The notes: generated by a model from the sequence alone, not told the origin. Positions 7,668-16,176 are shown, counted from the stretch's first letter. The stretch: DNA of 43,160 nucleotides from a virus (IMGVR_UViG_3300010885_006510:1-43160); one strand, 5' to 3'. Numbers and translations are program-made.

Positions 7668-8699
7668 TTACAAAGTTACGGAACCTGTAGCAAAATCGTA
7701 CGGAAGATCATAACTTTTATTTACATAATGCCATTCTGCTTTATTCATAACCTCTCTCATTCTCATTAACCAGCTTGCTAATGTAGCATCTGATACAGGA
7801 AAAGCGTATGTTTGAAACATCTTGTCTATAACTACAAAGTTAAATTTAAATTCATAACCACCTAATTCAATTTGAGCTTTATACTCGTTAGCCACTAAGC
7901 TACAATAGATTATAGCTTGTAACCAGTAAGAATAAAACTCAATAGTTTCAGGAAAATCTTTTAGTTCTTTACTTGTTGTTTTAATATCATTAATATATAT
8001 AATCTTTTCATCATGGTTGATTACTAAGTTATCTATAATTCCTTTAATACCAAAAGGTTTTTCTCCTGCTTCAGTTTGTAAGAACAACTCGTTTCTAACA
8101 TCTATATTATCAAACTCAGTTTTATTACAACCAATAAGTTTGCATATACTTTTGTTAGTCTTAACTAGCTCTACCGCTGACTTACAGAAATCAAATGTTT
8201 CTTGATCTATAAGAGTCTTGTTACCTTTAGTCTTTAAGAAATCCCAATAGTTAGTAGTTTCTGTACTGATAATTTTATCTAGACGTTGCTGATCTGTTTT
8301 TAATGCTTGAAAATAATTCATATCTTTCATAACATCAAGAACTGCTTGATCAAATTCATCTAGTTTTGTACGTAAGTCACCATTTTGTGATAATTCTATA
8401 TGATGAGCAAACACTCTATCTACAACAGCTCTTACACCATCACCCGGTAGTTTACCTGGACTAACAATAAAGTTGTCATTAAACTTTTCTTCTTCTAATA
8501 GAAGTGCGTGCACAATCTTACCTTGTACTAAGTGAGCATCTGTACGTTCTTCTTTAAGTCCAAGTATATACATGCTATGAAATACTGCAGGGCTCCAAAG
8601 AAGTTTATTTAAACTACTGTATGAGAAGTAAAACTTCTTATTGTAAAAATCATCTTGCATAATTTTTATAGACTCTTCCATTAAATCTTCTAGTTCCAT
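7668..8699 (-). CDS. PD-(D/E)XK nuclease, RecB/exonuclease VIII-like
   Basis: 343 residues. The N-terminal half has the family block QGKIVHALLLE (59-69, H64). The catalytic core shows E204, D223 in GIIDNLV and D238-x-K240 in NDIKTT, followed by the Q-x-x-x-Y helix (QAIIYC, 261-266). This matches the phage exonuclease family that resects dsDNA ends to make 3' tails for recombination. With the SSB-like and Sak4-like genes in the same block it would form a resection and annealing pathway. The exact polarity cannot be read from sequence. Confidence 0.85.
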   Translation of the reverse strand: MELEDLMEESIKIMQDDFYNKKFYFSYSSLNKLLWSPAVFHSMYILGLKEERTDAHLVQGKIVHALLLEEEKFNDNFIVSPGKLPGDGVRAVVDRVFAHHIELSQNGDLRTKLDEFDQAVLDVMKDMNYFQALKTDQQRLDKIISTETTNYWDFLKTKGNKTLIDQETFDFCKSAVELVKTNKSICKLIGCNKTEFDNIDVRNELFLQTEAGEKPFGIKGIIDNLVINHDEKIIYINDIKTTSKELKDFPETIEFYSYWLQAIIYCSLVANEYKAQIELGGYEFKFNFVVIDKMFQTYAFPVSDATLASWLMRMREVMNKAEWHYVNKSYDLPYDFATGSVTL

Positions 8700-8703
8700 G
8701 TTG

Positions 8704-9117
8704 TTATTGTATTGAGTTATTTAATTCTTCAGCTCTCTTCTCTACTTCTTGTAGCATGAGGCCGAGTCTCCATTTTTCCATTCTGTGTCCGTATTCTTTA
8801 ATAACAGCTTCTAAATGTCCATCATTCATTTCTGATACAGACATTTGTTTATACGGTTCATCACCGTTTATACCGTGTGTTCCCCATAATGGAGCAGTTC
8901 TACATTTTTCAAATCCGTCTGTAAGATATACAGTTGCAGATAAGTCTACTAAATCAAGATCAGCACCACCATAACGTTGGTATTCTGTACCTCCATCTAG
9001 CATGGTTTTATTATCACAAGTACACATAACATAATTATGTCTGTGTCTAGAGACTAGTACATCACCACATTTTTTACATGTAGCGGTACTATATACAATT
9101 TGTTCTAGTCCGTTCAT
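8704..9117 (-). CDS. Hypothetical zinc-ribbon protein, 137 aa
   Basis: An N-terminal Cys cluster, C14xxC17 (CKKCGD) and a later C-T-C pair (VMCTCD), forms a probable zinc ribbon. The rest is helical. The region LDGGTEYQRYGG is typical of a set of phage proteins with this ribbon but no known function. It begins an operon that continues into the nuclease gene four bases on. Confidence 0.7.
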   Translation of the reverse strand: MNGLEQIVYSTATCKKCGDVLVSRHRHNYVMCTCDNKTMLDGGTEYQRYGGADLDLVDLSATVYLTDGFEKCRTAPLWGTHGINGDEPYKQMSVSEMNDGHLEAVIKEYGHRMEKWRLGLMLQEVEKRAEELNNSIQ

Positions 9118-9129
9118 AACATTAAAGTT

Positions 9130-9486
9130 TTAATTCCATCCTTCAGAGTTATCTTGTTTTAGTAGCTCTTGTGCCACTTGACATAACATCATACCTGATA
9201 TTTGATTACTAGACATTATACTATGTGAGTAGCTAAATTCAGGATATTTTTCATAAAATTGTGCTGCTACACCTCTCCATGAGTGAGTATTAGGATCATC
9301 TGGTCCTGTACCACATCTCCAATCACGGATATCAGCTAACATATCAGCTGTCATATCATTACTTAATATTTCTATTTCTGCATCATGTCTTTTCTGAAAA
9401 TCTTGCTGCATTTTTTGATATTCAGGATCAGCCATCAGTCTTCTGAATGCTGAGTTATGATCTATTTCTTGATCTATATCTGCCAT
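9130..9486 (-). CDS. Hypothetical protein, 118 aa
   Basis: A helical N-terminal region is followed by a conserved-looking segment WRCGTGPDDPNTHSWRGVA and a helix MMLCQVAQELL. This arrangement (WRxxxxxSWRxVA) occurs in small phage proteins linked to neighbouring zinc-ribbon genes. It has one base between its start and the upstream stop codon. Function unknown. Confidence 0.72.
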   Translation of the reverse strand: MADIDQEIDHNSAFRRLMADPEYQKMQQDFQKRHDAEIEILSNDMTADMLADIRDWRCGTGPDDPNTHSWRGVAAQFYEKYPEFSYSHSIMSSNQISGMMLCQVAQELLKQDNSEGWN

Positions 9487-9487
9487 A

Positions 9488-9988
9488 TTATTCGTTTAAA
9501 GATTTCCATGCTGCCATAGCTCTATCACCATTACCAATTGCACAGGTTCTACATATTGTAGAAATCCAACCTGATGTTCTTCCTAGATCTTCTCTAGAAC
9601 CGCAATCTTGGCATGTATTATCAGCTAAGTATTCTGCATAGTGTATCATACCATCTACTTTTTTATCTGCACCATTTTCATAGAATCTGAGTCCACCAAA
9701 CTTTTCTTTCATCTGTGTGCAGGTAACTTGATCATGAGATACCATTATAGATTTATGCGTAGTTATATCATCATAGTTCCATGTAGATCCTTCTATATAA
9801 TCAGGATTGTCTATAGAGTATCTATGATGATCTATGTATTCTTGTATAGAACCACACAAGTCATCTATAATTGGTAACCAACCTGTCGGTACACCATGCC
9901 AATTACATCTTCCTGGATTACCAGGATAGTCTTCAAATATCTTTGGATACTTAGCTATTATTTCTTCTGTAGTTATCTTGATGGCCAT
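9488..9988 (-). CDS. Phage zinc-ribbon protein, 166 aa
   Basis: It carries the phage-wide block EKFGGLRFY followed by a C-terminal four-cysteine zinc ribbon, CQDCG then CRTC near residue 150, with WISTIC between. The family is common on tailed phages; its role is not established. The gene overlaps the next upstream gene by 16 nt and abuts the downstream gene, so all three are one translational unit. Confidence 0.78.
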   Translation of the reverse strand: MAIKITTEEIIAKYPKIFEDYPGNPGRCNWHGVPTGWLPIIDDLCGSIQEYIDHHRYSIDNPDYIEGSTWNYDDITTHKSIMVSHDQVTCTQMKEKFGGLRFYENGADKKVDGMIHYAEYLADNTCQDCGSREDLGRTSGWISTICRTCAIGNGDRAMAAWKSLNE

Positions 9989-10209
9989 AATCCTAGTTCT
10001 ATTAGTTTAGCACTCATCCTCTGTTGGGATCTTGGATCTACAGTTAGAGCTTCCTCATATTCAAGGAGAGCTACTAATTCTTTAATTAAGTCATTACAGT
10101 TTTTTAGCTCAGCAGCTTTATTTAATAGTTCCTGCTTAGATATCTGTGCATCTTCTGACTTATCCCAATCATTAACATTTGGGTCTGTTTCATTACTATA
10201 TATTGCCAT
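9973..10209 (-). CDS. Hypothetical protein, 78 aa
   Basis: A small acidic N-terminus (SNETDPNVNDWDKSED) is followed by a helix-rich region. The tail DPRSQQRMSAKLIELGLW resembles a helix-hairpin segment. It overlaps the zinc-ribbon gene by 16 nt and lies 5 nt from the upstream 51-aa gene. No function assigned. Confidence 0.68.
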   Translation of the reverse strand: MAIYSNETDPNVNDWDKSEDAQISKQELLNKAAELKNCNDLIKELVALLEYEEALTVDPRSQQRMSAKLIELGLWPSR

Positions 10210-10214
10210 AGTAT

Positions 10215-10370
10215 TTAGTTTTCTAATTGTTCTGAAATTTCTTCTGGTAAATAACCTAGTAAATTCTTCTTTGGTGTGAACTCTAACAACTCATATATAG
10301 CTGTTACGTCATCCATCTCAAAGTCTTTTCTCATCTGTTCTATGACAGCTTCAATAATTGGGTCTTCCAT
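10215..10370 (-). CDS. 51-aa acidic hypothetical protein
   Basis: Frame starting MEDPIIEAVIEQMRKDFEMD and ending EEISEQLEN. Acidic and helical, with codon use like its neighbours. It fits between two genes with 1-5 nt gaps, which supports translation. No family recognised. Confidence 0.62.
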   Translation of the reverse strand: MEDPIIEAVIEQMRKDFEMDDVTAIYELLEFTPKKNLLGYLPEEISEQLEN

Positions 10371-10371
10371 T

Positions 10372-10764
10372 TTACTTTAGTTTTTCTAATTTAGTTTTAG
10401 CATCATGACATGTTTCACATAGTACTTGTAAGTTCTCTTGTTCACAGAACAATCTATCTACAAAACCTGGAAGGTCATTACTACATTTAAGACTACCTGC
10501 TCCTATTATATGATCTACGTTGATTTTCTTTTCAGGAAACCACTTATGACAAGCATTACATTCATATTCAAACTTCTGCCGTTTGTTAGGTCCTTTATAA
10601 GGTCTACGAGCATCTATTTTACATTGTGTAATTGGCTTCCACCATCTTGACTTTTGTCTCAATGTACTACGTATAAAACTCCAAAAAACTGATTCTGTCA
10701 TAGTACCAGCATTTCTTGTTTTATCTACTGTAGTTTTACGTGGTCTAGCTATTTTTCTTGGCAT
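10372..10764 (-). CDS. HNH endonuclease
   Basis: The zinc pair CNACH (about 70-74), the catalytic VDHIIGAG block and a second zinc pair CETC in the helix LQVLCETCHDAKT form a standard HNH fold with a structural zinc. The basic N-terminus (MPRKIARPRKTT) would bind DNA. 130 residues, a free-standing HNH enzyme. It may act as a homing nuclease or in DNA processing; no intron or intein is evident beside it. A TATCTTTG -7 element lies 18 nt upstream of its ATG. Confidence 0.82.
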   Translation of the reverse strand: MPRKIARPRKTTVDKTRNAGTMTESVFWSFIRSTLRQKSRWWKPITQCKIDARRPYKGPNKRQKFEYECNACHKWFPEKKINVDHIIGAGSLKCSNDLPGFVDRLFCEQENLQVLCETCHDAKTKLEKLK

Positions 10765-10782
10765 AAATATTATTTGTTCTTA

Positions 10783-10790
10783 CAAAGATA
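10783..10790 (-). promoter_or_regulatory. Candidate -7 promoter element TATCTTTG
   Basis: Matches TAnnTTTG and lies 18 nt before the HNH gene start, the same distance as at 7088 and 29059. I see no good -33 TTTG at 19 nt, so this is a weaker call. Confidence 0.4.
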
Positions 10791-10797
10791 GGTGAGT

Positions 10798-11778
10798 CTA
10801 AACAATTTTTTTGTTTAATAATGGGACTATACGGTAGTAGACTTCTTTGGCACCGTAGTCTTTAATAGAATCTGCAGGGTCTTTACTCATAGGTAAAGCA
10901 GTATGTTCAATCTCTGGATACAGTTCTTTGTACTTTTCCATAGCTTTAATACCGGGGTCATCAAAGTCAAACATAACAATTACTTTTTCGTATTTGTTAA
11001 TGTATCCTTCCATGACTTCTTTACGTATAACAGTGTTCTCTGAGTCTGGAGCTATTATATCTAAAGGCAGTTTAAGACTTCTTAATGCCATTAGATCTTT
11101 AAGAGAGGATGTGATTATCAACCACTTATGATTTTTTAATTGTTCTGATCCCTGTATATAATCTGCAACCTTTATAAACTTTTTATCTAAAGTTTTAGGT
11201 TGGTATATTTTATACAGCGTACCGTCTGTCTTGAAATAACCGTATAAGTAATTACCTTTAATGGTTAAGTCTATAGGACTGCCATCATTATCTTTGTGCA
11301 TAGTGTATGCTGATAAAGGTCTCACTTGATACTCTTCAAGAAGTCTAGTACCAATATTAAACTGGGTCCAGAAATATTGATCTTGGGTATTCCACGATCT
11401 AAATATATAGGTAGTTACCTTATACTTAGATGCTTGTTTAAATTCTTGTAAGTCATAACCCCCATTGTTGTGAAGTACGAAGTCATTGTACTTTTCTACA
11501 ACTAAAGAACAAGCTTTGTAGTAAGATAAGTTTTCAATATCTTTTACAAGATCTATTGCTGAACCACCTTTGCCTGATGAGAAGTCTTTATAACGGTAAG
11601 AAGATTTCTTAGCGTCATAATATATACACATACTTGGTGTACGCTCTTTCAAATTGAAGAGAGACTTTATCTTTACATCGTGACCATTAAGCTTTTCTTT
11701 TAATTTGCAGAAATGTTCAAATATCCATGCTACTGGTACATCTTTAATGTCATGTACCAAGTTTTTGGTCTTAAACAT
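10798..11778 (-). CDS. DnaG-type DNA primase (TOPRIM)
   Basis: 326 residues. The N-terminal part (1-90) matches the primase zinc-binding region in layout (YRYKDFSSGKGGSAIDLV) but lacks a full Cys set. The TOPRIM part spans about 217-300, with IITSSLKDLMAL (221-232) and the metal-binding MFDFDDPG (269-276). The usual Glu of the first TOPRIM motif is replaced by Ser; a nearby E247 might substitute. It makes RNA primers for the phage fork, with the DnaB-like helicase encoded 2 kb upstream. Closely related primases occur in other Bacteroidota phages. Confidence 0.85.
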   Translation of the reverse strand: MFKTKNLVHDIKDVPVAWIFEHFCKLKEKLNGHDVKIKSLFNLKERTPSMCIYYDAKKSSYRYKDFSSGKGGSAIDLVKDIENLSYYKACSLVVEKYNDFVLHNNGGYDLQEFKQASKYKVTTYIFRSWNTQDQYFWTQFNIGTRLLEEYQVRPLSAYTMHKDNDGSPIDLTIKGNYLYGYFKTDGTLYKIYQPKTLDKKFIKVADYIQGSEQLKNHKWLIITSSLKDLMALRSLKLPLDIIAPDSENTVIRKEVMEGYINKYEKVIVMFDFDDPGIKAMEKYKELYPEIEHTALPMSKDPADSIKDYGAKEVYYRIVPLLNKKIV

Positions 11779-11795
11779 AACACAGTTTTTAAATT

Positions 11796-11827
11796 AAAAA
11801 AAATAGGGGAGTGTAGAAACACCCCCC
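11796..11827 (-). terminator. Intrinsic terminator after the SSB-like gene
   Basis: Stem GGGGGTGT/ACACTCCCC with a 4-nt loop, followed on the minus strand by T-A-T8. It lies between the SSB-like stop (11848) and the primase start (11778). Confidence 0.9.
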
Positions 11828-11847
11828 GTTATATTTACTAATCCAAC

Positions 11848-12459
11848 TTACATTTCAAAATCATCATTAGCTGGCTCAAAGCTAGCTACAGCTTTAGTTT
11901 GCATAGCTTTATAATGATATTGATTAGTCTTATCAAATTTATCTAACTTAGCTTCATCTGCAGCTGCAAATTTATACTTAGGTAAAGATAATTTAATTAT
12001 AGTCTTACCATTATACTCTTCTTCAGTTCCTTTTAAGAAGAAATATAAATCTTTACCTTTCAATAGGTTTGCTACTTGAGCAACCCAGTCTTCAATACTA
12101 GATGCGTTAATTTTATCTAACTCGTCTTTAAGACCTAGTTCTACAGCAATAACGCTAAGCTTGTTCATAATCTCATTTTTAGATGGACTAGTCTCATTAA
12201 ATGTATCTATCCAGATACTTGCAGATACTCTTGATGACTGACCTTTAAACTTAGGTCCTTCTAAATCATCTTTACTGATTGCCCAACCCTCAAAACCGTC
12301 TATAGGCGGGGTTTCTAAAACTAATTCTAAGGACTTTTTACCAGTACCTTTAGAATCTCTTACTAACGCACTATAGATATGTGCGTAAACTACTCCTGAT
12401 TGTAGAGACTTTTGTACTCCACCTGTTGCTTTGACTTCTTGTCCTTTTGTGCTGAACAT
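11848..12459 (-). CDS. Probable single-stranded DNA-binding protein
   Basis: 203 residues with a beta-rich core (LELVLETPPIDGFEGW, SRVSASIWIDTF, TIIKLSLPKYKF) and an acidic C-terminal tip ASFEPANDDFEM. Acidic tails of this kind recruit partner proteins in SSB and in phage gp2.5-like proteins. It lies next to a Sak4-like ATPase, a known functional partner of SSBs, and next to primase. It is closed by a strong terminator, consistent with high expression. The fold is inferred; no classic OB signature is certain. Confidence 0.62.
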   Translation of the reverse strand: MFSTKGQEVKATGGVQKSLQSGVVYAHIYSALVRDSKGTGKKSLELVLETPPIDGFEGWAISKDDLEGPKFKGQSSRVSASIWIDTFNETSPSKNEIMNKLSVIAVELGLKDELDKINASSIEDWVAQVANLLKGKDLYFFLKGTEEEYNGKTIIKLSLPKYKFAAADEAKLDKFDKTNQYHYKAMQTKAVASFEPANDDFEM

Positions 12460-12476
12460 GTTGTTTGAATTTAAAT

Positions 12477-12490
12477 ATTAAACGTTTAAT
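12477..12490 (-). promoter_or_regulatory. 14-bp perfect palindrome in the SSB leader
   Basis: ATTAAACGTTTAAT lies 18 nt upstream of the SSB-like start, in the short gap after the ATPase gene. A perfect dyad in that position could be an operator or a translational control site; by itself it is weak evidence. Confidence 0.35.
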
Positions 12491-12497
12491 TTATACA

Positions 12498-13181
12498 CTA
12501 GTTTTCATAAGCTGTAATTGCTTCTTTTACAAGTTGCAGATCATTAGCTATCTCAAATGACTCAAACATCCCTCTAGGAGACTTACATGTATTTTCACCA
12601 TTGTTAGATGTCTCAAATACATATCTGATGTTACCGTCTTTGTCTTTTTTTACTTTACCAAACAAAACTATGGAAAATAATCCTTCTAAAGTAAGTTTTT
12701 CATCAACCATTTTACCAATAGTTTTTGCTTTAAACTTCTTTTTACCTTCCATATCAGTAGATTCTTCTGCATGGGTTAAGATGAATATCATAAGGTCTTC
12801 TCTAAGATCTTTAGGTAGTCTAGCTATACGAGCTAAATGTGCACCGATCTGTGTGAATTTCTCATAACCTTTCTCGTCTACTCTTTCAAAGAACTCAAAT
12901 GAGCTCATGTATTGAAAGTCATCAATTATAATGTTCTTAATCTCTGGACGTTTCTCACTGATATATTTTAAAGCTGCCTCAATATTTGCAGGTGAAGCTT
13001 TATCATACATGTTACCAGCAGGATTATCCTTAGACCAAATAGTATAGTTTTTTCTCCAACCTCTGAAAGGTAATGGTTTATTAGCAATGTTGATAATAAA
13101 CGTTTCTTTTGGATCTAGTTTTTCTATACTAGTGGATTTACCACTACCTGATTCTGCAATTACTAAAATTCCTTGTCCCAT
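12498..13181 (-). CDS. RecA-like P-loop ATPase, AAA_24/Sak4-like
   Basis: 227 residues. Walker A AESGSGKST (9-17) begins almost at the N-terminus and Walker B NIIIDDFQY holds D87-D88. This size and layout match the AAA_24 group that includes Sak4, phage RecA-like proteins that promote single-strand annealing together with an SSB. The adjacent SSB-like gene and the PD-(D/E)XK nuclease support a recombination role. It overlaps no gene and lies 1 nt from the 190-aa gene. Confidence 0.78.
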   Translation of the reverse strand: MGQGILVIAESGSGKSTSIEKLDPKETFIINIANKPLPFRGWRKNYTIWSKDNPAGNMYDKASPANIEAALKYISEKRPEIKNIIIDDFQYMSSFEFFERVDEKGYEKFTQIGAHLARIARLPKDLREDLMIFILTHAEESTDMEGKKKFKAKTIGKMVDEKLTLEGLFSIVLFGKVKKDKDGNIRYVFETSNNGENTCKSPRGMFESFEIANDLQLVKEAITAYEN

Positions 13182-13182
13182 A

Positions 13183-13755
13183 TTATTTTTGTTTTATAAG
13201 TTCGTTTAACCATGTTTTAACACTAACAGGCTTACCTGTATGTATAGCGTAATAGTCTCTTATAGTCATTTCACTATAAGGAGCGTCTTCCATAGGTGCT
13301 GGAGCTTTGTACATAACATCTGGTGTAGGAGCTGTTGGTTGCTTAGTATTAAATCTATCACTGCTAGTAACAGCAGAAGATTTACTAATTGCTACTGACT
13401 GTGGATTAACAGTTCTTAATTCATCCAGTGACACAAGATACGAACCTTTTTCATTTAGTTCATATTCATCTTGAAATGTTACACTTGGTTGAACTCTGTA
13501 TACTGTTCTTTCAGTGTTGATAGGTTCTAAACCTCTAGTTACTAGTTCAAAGAAGAAACCTTTTTCTTTTTTAAACTCTGATGCAAAGATACCTACTACC
13601 ATCTCACCACGAGAATTGTAGAACGGCATCTTCATGTTAAAATCTGTTCTTAAGATTTTAAGATCATCAATTAATTCTTGATGATAATCACGGATGGCGT
13701 CAAGCTTAGCTTTTTTCCATTCCTTATGTTCATCATCTGACATAAAGTTTGACAT
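13183..13755 (-). CDS. Hypothetical protein, 190 aa
   Basis: A charged helical N-terminus, a beta-rich middle (RGEMVVGIFASEFKKEKGFF), a disordered Ser/Thr/Pro/Ala region (TAPTPDVMYKAPAPMED) and a short C-terminal helix. It lies between DnaB and the Sak4-like ATPase, so it may be a replication accessory factor or helicase loader, by position only. No motif recognised. Confidence 0.7.
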   Translation of the reverse strand: MSNFMSDDEHKEWKKAKLDAIRDYHQELIDDLKILRTDFNMKMPFYNSRGEMVVGIFASEFKKEKGFFFELVTRGLEPINTERTVYRVQPSVTFQDEYELNEKGSYLVSLDELRTVNPQSVAISKSSAVTSSDRFNTKQPTAPTPDVMYKAPAPMEDAPYSEMTIRDYYAIHTGKPVSVKTWLNELIKQK

Positions 13756-13786
13756 GTGCTTTTGTTTTAAATGTTAATGTATTTTG

Positions 13787-14863
13787 TTATAATTCGTCCC
13801 CGATGTCGGCAGAGACATTACCTGTTGTAAATTGACCAATAGATCTTCCTTTTGGTTTTCCTGTACCAGAGTTACCAGAAGCGTTTCTTGAAACTGGTTC
13901 TGCTACTTCTATCATACGCTGTCTTACACCATCCATTTTTAAATAGATGAGATTGTTATCATCTGAATTATTTCTGTTTTTTAATAGATGCATGAATACA
14001 TCTTCAGATTTACATTCATATGATTTTGGTCCGTAGATTTTAATGTCCGATTTATACGGACGGTTTAAAACTGCAACCATATCTGAACCTTGCATAAGAG
14101 CGTCACCACCAAAGATATCTGATGATGTAGGAAAGTTACCTACAGAACCTGGATTTTTTCTAGATGGATCATCTATAGTTCTATTAAGCTGTGTAAGCAT
14201 TATAATAATTACAGGAAGTTCATTCTTAAGTTGCATTAATGCTTCTACTGTATTGTAGAGTGTTGCAATCTTTTCTCTCTCGTCTGCATTTTTCTTGATT
14301 AACCAGCTATGATCTATTGTAATAATCATTGGCTTACCACCAAGTTTATTATAATATAAATGTACAGCATCAACTATCTCTTTGTTAGTGAGAGGTTTGT
14401 TAATTTGTATTCTACGTATGCCAACAGCTTCCATTGCTTTAACTTCAGCAAGATGTGTTTGCATCAATCCATATACGTAGTCATCTAATTGACGATCAGT
14501 ACTTAACACAACATTATAATCCAAAGCTACTTCTGCAGCAAATGCTCTAGATGCTGATTGTTTAGCACCCATTTCAAATTGGAATTCTAATATGTTAAAA
14601 TCTTGATCGGGGTTTTGTTTATGAGCTTCACGTAATATCTGACTAGAAATCATTGTCTTACCACTACCAGGTCTTGCACCAATAGTAAGTAGTGACCCCC
14701 ATTCTAATCCGTTTATACCGGCTCTGTTAAAACCTAACCATGGTGTTTTAAAGGACTTAATCCTACCATGTCTTCTGTCATTGATATAACCTAAACCTTC
14801 TGCTAGAATTTCTGAATAGTTTCTAGCACCGTAAGCTCTATCATCTATGGGTTTTATACTCAT
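13787..14863 (-). CDS. Replicative DNA helicase, DnaB C-terminal domain type
   Basis: Walker A GARPGSGKT (62-70), the E93 region LEFQFEM (92-98), Walker B IITIDHSW (D184) and the H3 block IIMLTQLNR are in DnaB order. The 358 residues cover the RecA-like motor domain; the N-terminal collar domain of bacterial DnaB is almost absent. It would form the hexameric 5'-3' helicase at the phage fork, working with the primase and family B polymerase. It overlaps the upstream 75-aa gene by 4 nt (ATGA), a translational coupling signal. Confidence 0.9.
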   Translation of the reverse strand: MSIKPIDDRAYGARNYSEILAEGLGYINDRRHGRIKSFKTPWLGFNRAGINGLEWGSLLTIGARPGSGKTMISSQILREAHKQNPDQDFNILEFQFEMGAKQSASRAFAAEVALDYNVVLSTDRQLDDYVYGLMQTHLAEVKAMEAVGIRRIQINKPLTNKEIVDAVHLYYNKLGGKPMIITIDHSWLIKKNADEREKIATLYNTVEALMQLKNELPVIIIMLTQLNRTIDDPSRKNPGSVGNFPTSSDIFGGDALMQGSDMVAVLNRPYKSDIKIYGPKSYECKSEDVFMHLLKNRNNSDDNNLIYLKMDGVRQRMIEVAEPVSRNASGNSGTGKPKGRSIGQFTTGNVSADIGDEL

Positions 14864-15087
14864 AGTTCAGCTATTTTAGCTGATCTAATAGCTTTTAATG
14901 AAACATCTAACGCTTCTAGCTTACCTTTTAAGTCAGCTATTTGCATCATTTGTTCTACAGCAAGTTTAAAACCATCAAAACTGATAGCTCTAATTTCTGT
15001 GTTAAGTCCTGGGATTGTTACTGTTACTTTTTCATAGAGCTCAAGAATTTGAGCCTCTTCGTCTGAAGTGATGTTTTTTTCTGTCAT
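14860..15087 (-). CDS. Hypothetical coiled-coil-like protein, 75 aa
   Basis: A small acidic protein, with an N-terminal helix (SDEEAQILELYEKVTV) and a C-terminal helix with Leu spacing (MMQIADLKGKLEALDVSL). It is coupled to the DnaB gene by an ATGA overlap. It might be a helicase partner, but no family is recognised. Confidence 0.68.
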   Translation of the reverse strand: MTEKNITSDEEAQILELYEKVTVTIPGLNTEIRAISFDGFKLAVEQMMQIADLKGKLEALDVSLKAIRSAKIAEL

Positions 15088-15137
15088 TGTATTTATGTGT
15101 TTTGTATTGTAAATATACTACTTTTCCTAAAAATAAA

Positions 15138-15746
15138 CTAACTATCTTGTAAATCTTTTAAAATATTTGGATTGTCAATTAATAGTTGACAATGGTCAGC
15201 TAATTTAGAAGCTACTTCTTTTGTACGAGGATCTGTTTTTCTAATAAAATAACTACTGGTAACCATATAGTTATAATCATCTAAACTCTTTAAATACACA
15301 TAATATTCTGTGGCGTCTAGTATAAGATCCCAACTATAATTTGGATATGCTTTTCTAAATTTTACAAATTTATCTTTTATTTCATCTATACCTTGTCTAG
15401 CAAGTTCTTTTGATGTAGGTATTCTTCCTCCATTTAACTTAGTAGAGTCTGGAAATATGTTTAAATACTCTTTTACTTTAGCTAAGAAATCTTTACCTAA
15501 AACTTCAGTGGTTACTTTAGTTTTAGTCTTTGTTTGAAATGTTTTGAACTCTTCAAGAGCTTGTAAACCTATTGGTGTAAGTTTTCCGCTCATGTCTATA
15601 ACTCCCATTTTCTGACACAGTAGTAATTCTGCATCTTCATTAATCAGCGTCCCCGGCATTATGCTGCTGTTGTAACAATCCAGCAAAAACATTTGGTTCG
15701 GGGTCAAGCTGTACTTTCTGCACGTAGTCCATAATTGAAGGCTCAT
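15138..15746 (-). CDS. Winged-helix-like phage protein, 202 aa
   Basis: The N-terminal segment SLTPNQMFLLDCYNSS followed by a Leu-rich helix and LTPIGLQALEEF resembles a winged-helix DNA-binding domain. The rest is helical (YYVYLKSLDDYNYM, AYPNYSWDLILDATE). The ATG at 15744-15746 gives a 107-nt overlap with the DnaA-like gene in another frame; a later ATG at 15657-15659 would cut the overlap to 20 nt but would lose the LTPNQ segment. I favour the long form. Probably a replication or regulatory factor. Confidence 0.65.
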   Translation of the reverse strand: MSLQLWTTCRKYSLTPNQMFLLDCYNSSIMPGTLINEDAELLLCQKMGVIDMSGKLTPIGLQALEEFKTFQTKTKTKVTTEVLGKDFLAKVKEYLNIFPDSTKLNGGRIPTSKELARQGIDEIKDKFVKFRKAYPNYSWDLILDATEYYVYLKSLDDYNYMVTSSYFIRKTDPRTKEVASKLADHCQLLIDNPNILKDLQDS

Positions 15747-16176
15747 GATTATCTTTTATATATTTAACGATGGTTGCATATTTAGCACGAAACTCATAGC
15801 TTGTTTCGTATAAGTCATTGAAAACGTTTACATTATGGATTACAGTGGTGTGATCTCTGTTTCCTATTGTCTGACCTATTATTTTAAGACCATATTTCAT
15901 ACCTCTTGCTATGTAGCAGTAGATATGTCTTAATTCTACTATTTCTCTATATCTGTGTTTGCATTCTAGTTTAAGCTTTATGTTATGTCTTTCTGGTAGA
16001 AACTTATCAAACATAGTTTTTAGCTTTTCTAGTGTCATTATCGGCTTATATTCACCGCTAGATGTCTGTATTTCCGTAATAATGATTGGGTAATAACCTA
16101 ATTTTTCATAAAATGTCTGCCTGAACTCAGAAACTAGTTTTTCTTGTAGTGCGTAGGCGTACTCTTTGTTTTCCAT
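15640..16176 (-). CDS. DnaA domain IV-like replication initiator
   Basis: 178 residues. The segment RHIYCYIARGMKYGLKIIGQ followed by IGNRDHTTVIHNV (104-116) matches the DNA-binding helix-turn-helix of bacterial DnaA (signature GxRDHTTVxHA). There is no AAA+ domain, so it is not an ATPase: it is likely a sequence-specific binder that marks the origin or regulates. It is the first gene of the leftward replication block and its 3' end overlaps the next gene by 107 nt. A TACATTTG -7 element lies 24 nt upstream. Confidence 0.85.
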   Translation of the reverse strand: MENKEYAYALQEKLVSEFRQTFYEKLGYYPIIITEIQTSSGEYKPIMTLEKLKTMFDKFLPERHNIKLKLECKHRYREIVELRHIYCYIARGMKYGLKIIGQTIGNRDHTTVIHNVNVFNDLYETSYEFRAKYATIVKYIKDNHEPSIMDYVQKVQLDPEPNVFAGLLQQQHNAGDAD

